Assembly (NCBI GenBank): GCA_015229095.1 | Contig: JADGCE010000115.1 | Location: 1-8,564 of the forward strand | Reading direction: 5' to 3' | Origin: Magnetococcales bacterium | GTDB lineage: Bacteria > Pseudomonadota > Magnetococcia > Magnetococcales > Magnetaquicoccaceae | Length of the DNA: 8,564 bases | Shown: positions 1 through 6,108 of the stretch, piece after piece | How positions within the stretch are numbered: the first letter of the stretch is position 1 | Layout of the letters: each line of letters starts with the position of its first letter | Notes under the pieces: model-generated | The model's database searches: none | Seen by the model: the letters and a program-made list of their open reading frames with translations, nothing else | Told to the model about the DNA's origin: nothing | Translations under genes and position numbers: made by a program

Positions 1-29
1 CGGTTCATCCCCGCGTGTGCGGGGAACAC
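1..29 (-). CRISPR. Leader-proximal type I-E CRISPR repeat; array continues off the left edge
   Basis: This is a single 29-nt repeat. Read on the minus strand it begins GTGTTCCCCGC and ends GCGGGGATGAACCG, around an ACAC loop. It contains a perfect 7-bp stem (TCCCCGC/GCGGGGA), the hairpin that Cas6e binds and cuts. By analogy with E. coli, the last eight nucleotides (ATGAACCG, the reverse complement of 1-8) would be the crRNA 5' handle; the E. coli handle is ATAAACCG. The orientation matches the adjacent cas operon: cas2, then leader, then repeat. Only this one repeat is inside the window, so neither a spacer nor the array length can be seen. Calling it an array rests on the repeat's identity as an I-E repeat and on its position next to cas2. 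Confidence 0.95.
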
Positions 30-38
30 TCTTCCTCC

Positions 39-51
39 TATTTCATTGATA
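39..51 (-). promoter_or_regulatory. Candidate IHF binding site in the leader
   Basis: The minus strand reads TATCAATGAAATA, which fits the IHF consensus WATCAANNNNTTR in the WATCAA half. The TTR half is weaker, ATA instead of TTR. An AT-rich tract lies upstream, as is usual for IHF sites. The site ends 9 nt before the repeat. In E. coli, IHF bends the leader in this region so that Cas1-Cas2 can contact an upstream motif and insert spacers at the first repeat. The assignment is a motif match supported by position only. Confidence 0.55.
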
Positions 52-58
52 ATACATT

Positions 59-93
59 AAAAAAACTGGTCAAAAAAATCTACCAGCTTTTTT
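59..93 (-). terminator. Terminator-like hairpin in the leader, downstream of cas2
   Basis: On the minus strand CTGGT (86-82) can pair with ACCAG (70-66) across an 11-nt loop, followed directly by seven T residues (65-59). The A run at 93-88 can pair with part of the T run, with G87 bulged, lengthening the stem. This resembles an intrinsic terminator for the cas operon. A competing 9-bp inverted repeat, GTCAAAAAA (69-77) with TTTTTTGAC (88-96), covers the same bases. The plus strand also shows a hairpin followed by a T run, so the element could act in both directions. The GC part of the stem is short, and it overlaps the anchoring-like motif, so it may simply be leader architecture. Confidence 0.35.
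77..86 (-). promoter_or_regulatory. Leader upstream motif (integrase-anchoring-site-like)
   Basis: CTGGTAGATT on the minus strand begins 57 nt upstream of the repeat. As I remember it, the E. coli K-12 I-E leader has TTGGTAGATT starting about 56 nt before its first repeat. That region contains the upstream motif contacted by Cas1-Cas2 after IHF bending. Nine of ten bases and the distance agree, while most of the remaining leader sequence differs. This suggests the same function here. The comparison rests on memory, not on an alignment. Confidence 0.55.
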
Positions 94-138
94 GACAGAA
101 TCGCCAGTGAAGGTGGAAGAGGTCATTTTAGTTTAAGC

Positions 139-447
139 TTATGTTTTTACTTGCTCTTTTTTGTTATCTTTAGCCGGGAGAAAGGAGACAAGTTTGATTC
201 CATCCAATTCTACGGGAACTCGTCGATTTTCACCCAGGGTGAGAAAATCAAAACCGCTCTCACTGCTGCTTTTCCAGATTAAAACCGCATTTCCAGCGTC
301 CAACCCCTCTTCCACCTGCCGCCAGATCATATCGCGCACCCGACGGGAAAGGTTGCCGACATAAACACCTGCCCGCACTTCCAACAGCCAGACCCCCAGT
401 CGTCCCCGCAATCTGGGAGGCACTCCTTCAACCACGATGACCATCAT
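139..447 (-). CDS. cas2: Cas2, type I-E (Cas2e) adaptation protein
   Basis: A 102-residue protein closely matching E. coli I-E Cas2 (94 aa). The signature VPPRLRGRLGVWLLEVRAGV is at residues 9-28, and NRRVPVELDG with LVSFLP lies near the C-terminus. Cas2 forms the central dimer that bridges two Cas1 dimers and holds the prespacer; its own nuclease activity is not needed for integration in E. coli. Glu7 matches E. coli Glu9. The tail after LVSFLP (AKDNKKEQVKT) is about ten residues longer than in E. coli and is lysine-rich. The start is ATG at 447, with GGAG 10 nt upstream; an ATG follows immediately as the second codon. The gene overlaps the end of cas1 by 20 nt, which suggests translational coupling. 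The stop codon is TAA, and the leader follows. Confidence 0.96.
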   Translation of the reverse strand: MMVIVVEGVPPRLRGRLGVWLLEVRAGVYVGNLSRRVRDMIWRQVEEGLDAGNAVLIWKSSSESGFDFLTLGENRRVPVELDGIKLVSFLPAKDNKKEQVKT

Positions 448-1339
448 CGCCGATTTTCTCCGGGTTGGGAATGGCTGGCGGCAACATGTCCGCAGCTGGC
501 TGCGGTATGGTCATCTCACCGGCCGCCAACACATCCTCGATCAAGGGAATAAGTCGTTCCAACGTACGCTCTTGTCGGAACACATTCCGACACTCCAAAC
601 GTACCCGTCGTTCCGGTTCTGGAGGGGCCTGACTGGCAATCCGAAATGCGACGGGAACCACCGTTTCAAATTTTAGTATATCTGCAATATCGTACACGAA
701 AGATAACGGCTTGCCGGAATGGATGAACCCGATTGCTGGCGCGTAACCTGCCGCCAGGAGTGCTGCCTCGGTGATCCCATACAGACAAGAGGTGGCAGAA
801 CTCAAACACCGATTGACAATGTCTCCCGCATCCCATCGATCTGGATCATAGTGTCGTCCGTCCCAACGGATGCCAAATCGTTGGGCGGTGAACGCATACA
901 TTTTACGTACCCGTGCCCCCTCCATGCCCCGCAACTGTTCCACACTGCGTCGCACCGGCGGCAACTCCCCAAAGCGCAAGGCATACATTTTGCGCACTAC
1001 CCTGAGCCGGGCATTCTCATCCAATGCGAGCTTGGCCTGGTACAACAATTTGTCGGCCCGTGCCCCGCCCGGTTGGCCGGCCGCATACATCCGAACGCCA
1101 GCCTCTCCCACCCAAACCAACAAAGTTCCAACCCGACCCGCCAATACCGCCGCTGCATGCGAGACACGCGTGCCCGGTTCCAGCATGATACAGGTCACTG
1201 AACCGACTGGTATGTGTGTCCTGATACCATTCTGATCCACCAGTACAAACGATCCATCCACCACATCAATCTCGCCATATTGCAGAAAGATGAATGATAC
1301 ACGTTCTTTAAGAGGTATGGGTTGCAGAGAGGGCAGCAC
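428..1339 (-). CDS. cas1: Cas1, type I-E CRISPR integrase
   Basis: A 303-residue protein that matches E. coli Cas1 (305 aa) along its whole length. Shared blocks include IPVGSV.CIMLEPGTRVSHAA (43-63), VGEAGVR.YA.GQPGGAR (77-94), YAPAIGFIHSGKPLSFVYDI (199-218) and LIPLIEDVLAAGE (263-275). Cas1 with Cas2 is the integrase that inserts prespacers at the leader-repeat junction. The metal-binding catalytic residues are present: Glu140, His207, Asp217 and Asp220, matching E141, H208, D218 and D221 of E. coli. The start is GTG at 1339, chosen because GGAG lies 7 nt upstream, inside the last codons of cas6e, and because the N-terminus (LQPIPLKERVS) then aligns with the family. It begins 3 nt after the cas6e stop and overlaps cas2 by 20 nt. 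No defect was seen. Confidence 0.97.
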   Translation of the reverse strand: MLPSLQPIPLKERVSFIFLQYGEIDVVDGSFVLVDQNGIRTHIPVGSVTCIMLEPGTRVSHAAAVLAGRVGTLLVWVGEAGVRMYAAGQPGGARADKLLYQAKLALDENARLRVVRKMYALRFGELPPVRRSVEQLRGMEGARVRKMYAFTAQRFGIRWDGRHYDPDRWDAGDIVNRCLSSATSCLYGITEAALLAAGYAPAIGFIHSGKPLSFVYDIADILKFETVVPVAFRIASQAPPEPERRVRLECRNVFRQERTLERLIPLIEDVLAAGEMTIPQPAADMLPPAIPNPEKIGDDGHRG

Positions 1340-1342
1340 TCT

Positions 1343-2026
1343 TCATCTCCGCTTGATCAGTATCAACCCGCAACCAAATCCCTTGGCTGGACCAATGCCC
1401 ATCCATAACGAACGCCGAAACAAATCCTGATCCGTCACTGTCAACCCCCCTTCAAAATCCAATGTGCTGAAACGGATCTCCCCGTTGCGACCCCGCAATC
1501 GATGCTGACGATACCCTTCCACTGCCACACTGTCCACTCGGAAACCGTTTTGCACCGCACGGGATTCCAACCACTCCTTGCCGGACAAATCCACGAAATC
1601 ACCCACTCCATTGCTCTGGGCTGCCCGCTTTTTGGCATCCATGACCACATCGTGCCGTACCGATCGACTGCCCGGGGTTTTCCTCGCCACGACTGGATTG
1701 GCTCGCAAGGCAAATGTCATTCGATCCCCAACCTGCAATCGAGGATGATAGGGTCGGCTCTGCACATGCCAAATCTCCTCGGTATCCTGCGGTTCCAGCG
1801 CCGAAACGACATAACAGGCCGGATCTTCTCCCCGATCCATGGTCCGGTAGAGGAAACGCCGCTCCTTTTCTCCGGGAAAGAGCCGCCAAATCAGTTGATG
1901 CATGGCATACCCCTCTTGGCATGTACGCGCCAGCCGTTCCGCCGCCCCACCGGAGTTGCGCAACCTGATCAAGCTGAACCATCCCACCGCAGGGGATTCC
2001 GCCCCCGACACCTGTTTCTCCTCCAT
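1343..2026 (-). CDS. cas6e: Cas6e (Cse3/CasE), crRNA-processing endoribonuclease
   Basis: A 227-residue RAMP-fold protein of Cascade that cuts the pre-crRNA at the base of the repeat hairpin and stays bound to it. The block YAMHQLIWRLFPG (40-52) corresponds to E. coli YQLHQGLWHLFPN, placing the catalytic His at 43 (E. coli His20) and the family Tyr at 40. FALRANPVV (105-113) and the C-terminal glycine-rich GIGPAKGFGCGLI (210-222) are also diagnostic. E. coli Cas6e is 199 aa; about 16 extra residues precede the first strand here. The frame is open back to TTG 2086, but ATG 2026 is preferred: GGAGG lies 5 nt upstream and the start falls 1 nt after the cas5 stop. An ATG at 2038 lacks a good ribosome site. 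The stop lies 3 nt before cas1. Confidence 0.94.
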   Translation of the reverse strand: MEEKQVSGAESPAVGWFSLIRLRNSGGAAERLARTCQEGYAMHQLIWRLFPGEKERRFLYRTMDRGEDPACYVVSALEPQDTEEIWHVQSRPYHPRLQVGDRMTFALRANPVVARKTPGSRSVRHDVVMDAKKRAAQSNGVGDFVDLSGKEWLESRAVQNGFRVDSVAVEGYRQHRLRGRNGEIRFSTLDFEGGLTVTDQDLFRRSLWMGIGPAKGFGCGLILIKRR

Positions 2027-2027
2027 G

Positions 2028-2798
2028 TCAGCCTCCATCCCGAACAGCTCTTGCCAACCGTCCCCGATGCTCCGAACGGTCGGCAAATTGCCAGCGACAG
2101 CGATGCAGCGGCTGATCCCGCCGGACCACGCTCATCAAACCTTCCAGCCCCTTCTCCTCCATCCCTGAATCCCAGTACAGAGAGGGTTCCTCCTCCAGAT
2201 TCCACCAATCCCGCATCTCTCCATGCCGGTGGAGGTTGACCAGAAGGATCTGTTCCAAATTCGGCAGCAAAACCATGGCATCCGCCAGAGAGGCCGCCTC
2301 CACCACCTGGGGAGAGAGCGGCAACGCCAATGGACACGACTTGCGCCCCAGGTATAAGGGCCAACGGGGCCGATCCAGAGCCTTTGCCAGTGCCCCCAGC
2401 TTGTGTGGTGCATCCGCCTGCGCCGTGATCGCCACCGTATAAAGCGCGTCCGTGTAATACGATCGATAGGTCAACACAGTGTTCAATTCGGGTGCCAGCA
2501 GTTGATCCCGTCGGGTCCGATTGGGACGTTTTTTCATCTCTGCCACGCCGGGTGCCTGAGCGGTGTGGTAATCCCGTAACAATACCCCTGCCGCATCCAC
2601 CCGTACCGCAACCAGATATCCCCTGTTCAAATCGGCCTGCCGCTCTTCCTCATCTCGGCCAATTCCCAACGCTGCCGCCAGCAGGCCCAAAATGGCCGAG
2701 CGTCCCGGATGCGTCTCGCTGGGTCTCTCCTCTCCCACGGCAATGCCACCCCAGGCAGCCATGGCCCCATACAATCGGAACAACAAATATTCAGACAT
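2028..2798 (-). CDS. cas5: Cas5e (CasD), Cascade subunit capping the crRNA 5' handle
   Basis: A 256-residue RAMP-family protein. Cas5 binds the 5' handle of the crRNA and contacts Cse1 at the PAM end of Cascade. The N-terminus YLLFRLYGAMAAWG (4-17) matches E. coli YLILRLAGPMQAWG. Further landmarks are LRDYHT (74-79), YLGRKSCPLALPL (149-161; E. coli YLGRRSCPLTHPL) and a C-terminal RRDQP...RQFA-like stretch (226-239). E. coli CasD is slightly shorter, at about 224 aa. The frame is open to 2861, but ATG 2798 is chosen: AGGAG lies 7 nt upstream (inside the last codons of cas7) and family alignment begins there. It starts 4 nt after the cas7 stop and ends 1 nt before cas6e. The three junctions cas7/cas5, cas5/cas6e and cas6e/cas1 look translationally coupled. 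Confidence 0.95.
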   Translation of the reverse strand: MSEYLLFRLYGAMAAWGGIAVGEERPSETHPGRSAILGLLAAALGIGRDEEERQADLNRGYLVAVRVDAAGVLLRDYHTAQAPGVAEMKKRPNRTRRDQLLAPELNTVLTYRSYYTDALYTVAITAQADAPHKLGALAKALDRPRWPLYLGRKSCPLALPLSPQVVEAASLADAMVLLPNLEQILLVNLHRHGEMRDWWNLEEEPSLYWDSGMEEKGLEGLMSVVRRDQPLHRCRWQFADRSEHRGRLARAVRDGG

Positions 2799-2802
2799 GA
2801 TC

Positions 2803-3861
2803 TCACTCCTGTATTGCAAAGCCCTGGAGTGCGGAGAGGGTCCCCCTCCCGTCCAAAACACTCATCTCTTCCCGAAGGTCAGCGCAAGGACCATACACTG
2901 CGTCCATCTGTGTCACAGATTGCTGTATACTGCGCACGGCGGCGACCAGCAGGTCTGCACCACTGACCGGTCGCAGGAAGGCAACAGAGAGGGAACGGGG
3001 TTGCCGATCTCCCAGTTCCGCCAGCATGTAGGAGGCATAGGCCCTGGACGCAAAGGAGTTTTGTTTGCCCCCTGGCGCCACAGTGGCGGCACACTCCAGA
3101 AGGGCACGCAGAGCGAGATCGGCCAATGGGCGGTCCTCGCCCAGATTGGCAAGCAGTTGCTGACGATCCACGCAAATATATTGATAGAACAAAGCCGCAC
3201 CGAAAGCGGTGTCCCCCATGTGGGCGGACCCTTTATCCTCCTGACCATCGTTCAGATCATCCACAGCGGTAAAAAAGTCATCCTCCACTTGGCAACGATG
3301 CACCCCCAGGGCATGGGCCACCTGTACCGCTGCCTCCACATTGTAGGCCGGGGCACTGGCCAACATGCGACCAAACATGGCGATATCCGCCGCCGAATGC
3401 CGCTTGCGCAGCAATTGCAACTCCCCTTCCTCCGGTCCAGTGCGGCGTTCTGCCAGGGTATTGTTCAATTGCCGGATCGCCTCCTCCTCTTCGGGGCTGA
3501 AGTGGGCCAACTGTTCAATCTCCAGCACAGCCAGAGGATTGTTTTTGTCCGCCCCTTTGGATTTGCCGAATTGACCGGCTATTTGCCCAGCCCAGGCCAT
3601 GGCATCCTTTTCCTTGATACCTTTTGCCAATAATTCTCGATAGATCCGAATCCCCATCTCCTTGGTGCGGGTGCCGACATGCCCCTGCAAAGAGGTCGCA
3701 AACAGATCCGAAGTGCGCCACGCCCGTTTCAGGCTTTGCGAGGAGATGCGCAAGCGCAAAACACCTCCCATCACCGCCGTTTTGGGTCGTCCGAGATCAT
3801 CCCGATTCAGATTGGCCGGTGGATAGCTCGTCAACAGATGCAGCTGCAAAAAACGTCTCAT
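2803..3861 (-). CDS. cas7: Cas7e (Cse4/CasC), Cascade backbone subunit
   Basis: A 352-residue protein (E. coli CasC 363 aa). Six copies form the helical backbone that holds the crRNA spacer and displaces every sixth base through a thumb. The N-terminal LNRDD (18-22) and RISSQSLKRAW (38-48) are family signatures. FFTAVDDL (196-203), GSAHMG (211-216) and PGGKQNSFASR (263-273) match E. coli WFTAVDDL, GSAHLG and PGAKQRTYAAF. The middle (about 100-150) is the least conserved part and includes an acidic run at 124-127. The start is ATG 3861 with AGGAG 8 nt upstream. Unlike the other genes of the operon it is separated from its upstream neighbour, by 104 nt. Cas7 is needed in excess, so separate translation or expression here would make sense, but that is inference. 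Confidence 0.96.
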   Translation of the reverse strand: MRRFLQLHLLTSYPPANLNRDDLGRPKTAVMGGVLRLRISSQSLKRAWRTSDLFATSLQGHVGTRTKEMGIRIYRELLAKGIKEKDAMAWAGQIAGQFGKSKGADKNNPLAVLEIEQLAHFSPEEEEAIRQLNNTLAERRTGPEEGELQLLRKRHSAADIAMFGRMLASAPAYNVEAAVQVAHALGVHRCQVEDDFFTAVDDLNDGQEDKGSAHMGDTAFGAALFYQYICVDRQQLLANLGEDRPLADLALRALLECAATVAPGGKQNSFASRAYASYMLAELGDRQPRSLSVAFLRPVSGADLLVAAVRSIQQSVTQMDAVYGPCADLREEMSVLDGRGTLSALQGFAIQE

Positions 3862-3965
3862 CGTTCATTCTCCTGTTTATCGTTCAAGCTGTGATTAATA
3901 GGCGGTTGCAGTCTGTACCACACCGCATGATCGAAACATGTCACCTGTCACGCATCGCCCGACAG
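3862..3965 (-). other. 104-nt intergenic gap between cse2 and cas7
   Basis: This is the only non-coding gap of note inside the operon. Just after the cse2 stop there is a possible 5-bp hairpin, CTGTC (minus strand, 3965-3961) with GACAG (3949-3945), 11-nt loop. On the plus strand GTCAC occurs three times (3940, 3947 and 3965; the last one runs into cse2's stop region). A TATTAA (minus strand, 3900-3895) could be a -10 element, but I see no good -35 at the proper spacing. A clear ribosome site for cas7 (AGGAG) is at the left end. No coding sequence was found. Possible roles are RNA processing, mRNA stability or separate expression of cas7; none is shown by the sequence. Confidence 0.35.
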
Positions 3966-4490
3966 TCACTTTTTCTCCTGCTGCGGCATGGCTCCGAAAT
4001 AGGCATACGCCCACTCCTTGCGAACCCCGTCACCCCAGTGGTAGACCGCGTTGGCCAGTCCGTATATGTCCACTTTTTGCCCCAACACCCCCAATATCCG
4101 GCGCATCTCCTGAGTCAAATCCCCCTGCTCCTGACACTGCAACAAGCGGCGGAAGCGCAGCTCGCTGACTGGCGATCTGTTTCCCTCCCCGGGCAGCCCC
4201 ATCTGCCTGGGCAGTGATGGCCGTTCCCCCTGTTCCCCCTCTCCCTCCTGCCACTCGGCTACGGCCACCAGAAGGACGACAGCCGGCAGCCGTTCCCGTC
4301 TGATCGTGATCCCTGGCAAGGCCGAAAGATCCTGACACAACCGATGAAAAGCCGGCTCCAGCACCACCTGGGTCAAATTGGCACAGCGTCGCAAGCCGGC
4401 CCGACTTCCCCTGTTTTCATCCAAACCCCGTCGCCAGCGGCTCAGGATCTCCCCTGCCGCTTTTCCCGATTCAAATCGCAATCCGCTCAT
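3966..4490 (-). CDS. cse2: Cse2 (CasB), Cascade small subunit
   Basis: A 174-residue, mostly helical protein (E. coli CasB 160 aa). Two copies form the inner belly of Cascade and stabilise the R-loop, guiding the displaced strand. This is the least conserved Cascade protein, and the call rests partly on its place between cse1 and cas7. Supporting sequence features are the N-terminal W..GLD.N.G..AGLRRC block (19-36), PAFHRL (46-51; E. coli PAFYRL) and the C-terminal SELRFRRLLQCQE..DL (109-125), resembling E. coli MVQLRRLLTHAEP. The protein is arginine-rich, fitting nucleic-acid binding. A low-complexity E/G stretch (82-89) may be a loop. The start is ATG 4490, with GGGGA 7 nt upstream, overlapping the cse1 stop in ATGA, so translation is probably coupled. 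Confidence 0.92.
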   Translation of the reverse strand: MSGLRFESGKAAGEILSRWRRGLDENRGSRAGLRRCANLTQVVLEPAFHRLCQDLSALPGITIRRERLPAVVLLVAVAEWQEGEGEQGERPSLPRQMGLPGEGNRSPVSELRFRRLLQCQEQGDLTQEMRRILGVLGQKVDIYGLANAVYHWGDGVRKEWAYAYFGAMPQQEKK

Positions 4491-6106
4491 TTTTTCTTCC
4501 CCTTTTGCTTGCTGATCAAATCCTCATCCACCGGCAGTCCCAGGCTTTTGCGTAATGGAGCACCATACAATTGCTTGCGCAACAGGTGATAGGCCCTGGC
4601 AATCCGACCCGGATTCTCAAATTCCAACGCCCCCCGCGTGGCCCACTGGTCAAACAGATGCAAAGCAACCTGACACAATCGCCCATGCCACTCCTGCTGG
4701 ATCGCGGCCTTTTCCCCGGCCAGCTTGTCCAGGTCGGAGCCCTGACAGAGATCGGCAAACCGCCACAAGAGGCGATAAAAATCCGCCTCGGTCCCTTCCC
4801 AGAAGGATTGGGCAATGCTGCTGGAATAATCACCCTTTATCTTTTGCCCTGGTCTCGTCTCAAACCAGGCGTTGCGCAAGGCACCAGAGAGACCGCCTTT
4901 GACCAGAGTTGCACCACCCACCAAATGTTCTGCCAACCCAGCCAACAGGGTGCGTCCCGGCTCTTCCAAAGTGATCAAAGGCATGCGGGCCTCATACCAA
5001 CAGCGTGCCTTCATGTTGTCCATATCGTAGCCAAAGGCCCAAACCAGCAGCGGCATACGCAGCCGACGGTTCCGTTGTCGGGCCGCTTGCACCACCCGTG
5101 CGACCCGTGTGTTCTCTTTGGCGACAACCCATCCCAACCAATGCCGATAGCCGATCCCCCCCGGTTGCGGGTGGACGGGAAGCCATCCCTGCTTGCTATC
5201 CTGGTAGTGAGGAGTCAGGGGATGTTCCCAGTCGGTGGCATTCATCCCGTAGGGACGGGTATAGTAGCGCGTGGTCAGCCTCTCTGTTTTTTGACCGCAC
5301 AGATCGCATATTCCCGGCAAGCGACCTGCCCATTCCAGGCGGATACGTCTGGGCATGGCCCAATAGACCATCGCCGGGTGTGCATCTTCTGGCGTTATTT
5401 TTTGTTCCTGCTCGCTGGTGCGGGTCGGAGAAAGCCAGCAAAAAGCCCTCTTCATCTCATCGGGCTGGTGACCCCACCTGCCCATAAAAGCGTCCCGATC
5501 CAGCACATTCCACCAAAGCAGCCCCCACAGGGAAGGAGATGAGCGAGGGTCAGGCATGACCAGGGTGGACAAAGGACCACCACCCCGCAACGAGGTTCGA
5601 TGACCCGCTCCTCCAGACGGAGCATTGGTCTGCAAGGTGAACAGAGCTAACCCGGAACAACTCGGACACAGGCCATTGACAGATCCACGCTTTTGAAAAA
5701 GATCCTTGCCATCCTTCACCGTCTGCTCACCCGGTGCATCGATCAACAATGCCCCGATATGGACTGGAACCTGCGCCATGTTTTGATCAAAATCCTGCAT
5801 GAATCGCGGTCCCTCCCCATCCAGGGAGAAACAGTCTGCCACCGGTGCCAACAGAGTGGCCAATCTCTCCGGGGTGGGTGGCGTATCCAGCCACGCCCGC
5901 CATGCCTCTTCGTCCTCCGGTGGCAGCACGCTCTGCAAGAGGCCAATCAGCCACTGGATTGCCGCTCCGTGAAAATCCGGCCTGGGCAGATCCAGGGCAA
6001 CCACCGGATTGTCCTCCATCCTGCTGGTCAACTCCGCCGGACAAATCCGTTCCCGACTGCCATCTGCCCGCACTACCGGCAGCCAGCGGTTTTCAATAAG
6101 ATTCAT
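4487..6106 (-). CDS. casA: Cse1 (Cas8e/CasA), Cascade large subunit, PAM recognition
   Basis: A 539-residue protein (E. coli CasA 502 aa). It recognises the PAM, starts R-loop formation and recruits Cas3. The N-terminus MNLIENRWLPV matches E. coli MNLLIDNWIPV. Two cysteine pairs, LCPSC (Cys147, Cys150) and CDLC (Cys267, Cys270), match the zinc site of the family. Between them lie ALFTLQTNAPSGGAG with SLRGGGP; the GGAG at 165-168 is at the place of the glycine loop that reads the PAM in E. coli. The C-terminal part (from about 380) is the predicted four-helix bundle, ending in a lysine-rich tail. Start choice: GTG 6112 is also in frame, but its ribosome site would be too close. ATG 6106 has GGGAG 7 to 8 nt upstream and aligns with E. 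coli Met1. It begins 2 nt after the cas3 stop and ends in the ATGA overlap with cse2. Confidence 0.96.
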   Translation of the reverse strand: MNLIENRWLPVVRADGSRERICPAELTSRMEDNPVVALDLPRPDFHGAAIQWLIGLLQSVLPPEDEEAWRAWLDTPPTPERLATLLAPVADCFSLDGEGPRFMQDFDQNMAQVPVHIGALLIDAPGEQTVKDGKDLFQKRGSVNGLCPSCSGLALFTLQTNAPSGGAGHRTSLRGGGPLSTLVMPDPRSSPSLWGLLWWNVLDRDAFMGRWGHQPDEMKRAFCWLSPTRTSEQEQKITPEDAHPAMVYWAMPRRIRLEWAGRLPGICDLCGQKTERLTTRYYTRPYGMNATDWEHPLTPHYQDSKQGWLPVHPQPGGIGYRHWLGWVVAKENTRVARVVQAARQRNRRLRMPLLVWAFGYDMDNMKARCWYEARMPLITLEEPGRTLLAGLAEHLVGGATLVKGGLSGALRNAWFETRPGQKIKGDYSSSIAQSFWEGTEADFYRLLWRFADLCQGSDLDKLAGEKAAIQQEWHGRLCQVALHLFDQWATRGALEFENPGRIARAYHLLRKQLYGAPLRKSLGLPVDEDLISKQKGKKK

Positions 6107-6108
6107 GG

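Larger units (their letters stand above)
30..138 (-). promoter_or_regulatory. CRISPR leader between cas2 and the first repeat
   Basis: This AT-rich, non-coding stretch of 109 nt separates the cas2 stop codon from the first repeat. Its repeat-proximal half is rich in A and T runs, unlike the GC-rich genes beside it. On the minus strand it contains a CTGGTAGATT element beginning 57 nt before the repeat and an IHF-like site 9 nt before the repeat. The leader of an E. coli-type I-E array directs spacer insertion and usually carries the array promoter. A possible promoter is TTGACC (minus strand, 73-68) with TATCAA (51-46) at a 16-bp spacing, but this is a weak match and overlaps the IHF-like site. 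No open reading frame of note lies here. Confidence 0.85.

Noticed and set aside
1..29. A mobile-element terminal inverted repeat at the left edge
   Set aside because: The palindrome is the standard I-E repeat stem, with matching flanks (GTGTTCCCCGC and ATGAACCG) and correct position and orientation after the leader.
719..1201. A 160-codon plus-strand frame antisense to cas1
   Set aside because: Cas1 is beyond doubt in this interval, and the antisense translation resembles no known protein.
1502..2239. A 245-codon open frame on the plus strand, antisense to cas6e and cas5
   Set aside because: It is low-complexity, proline- and serine-rich near the end, and crosses two real minus-strand genes. 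No support beyond length.
2692..3633. A 313-codon open frame on the plus strand
   Set aside because: It is antisense to cas7 and the start of cas5. No recognisable motif is present, and the opposite strand is fully accounted for by conserved Cas7 blocks.
3862..3965. A strong internal promoter for cas7
   Set aside because: TATTAA could be a -10 element, but the hexamer at the proper -35 distance (GTGTGG) is a poor match, so I do not call a promoter and only list the gap as a region of interest.
4571..5542. A 323-codon open frame on the plus strand
   Set aside because: It lies wholly antisense to cse1, whose product is clearly recognised. The translation is rich in P, Q, R and H with no family resemblance, as expected for a shadow of a GC-rich gene.
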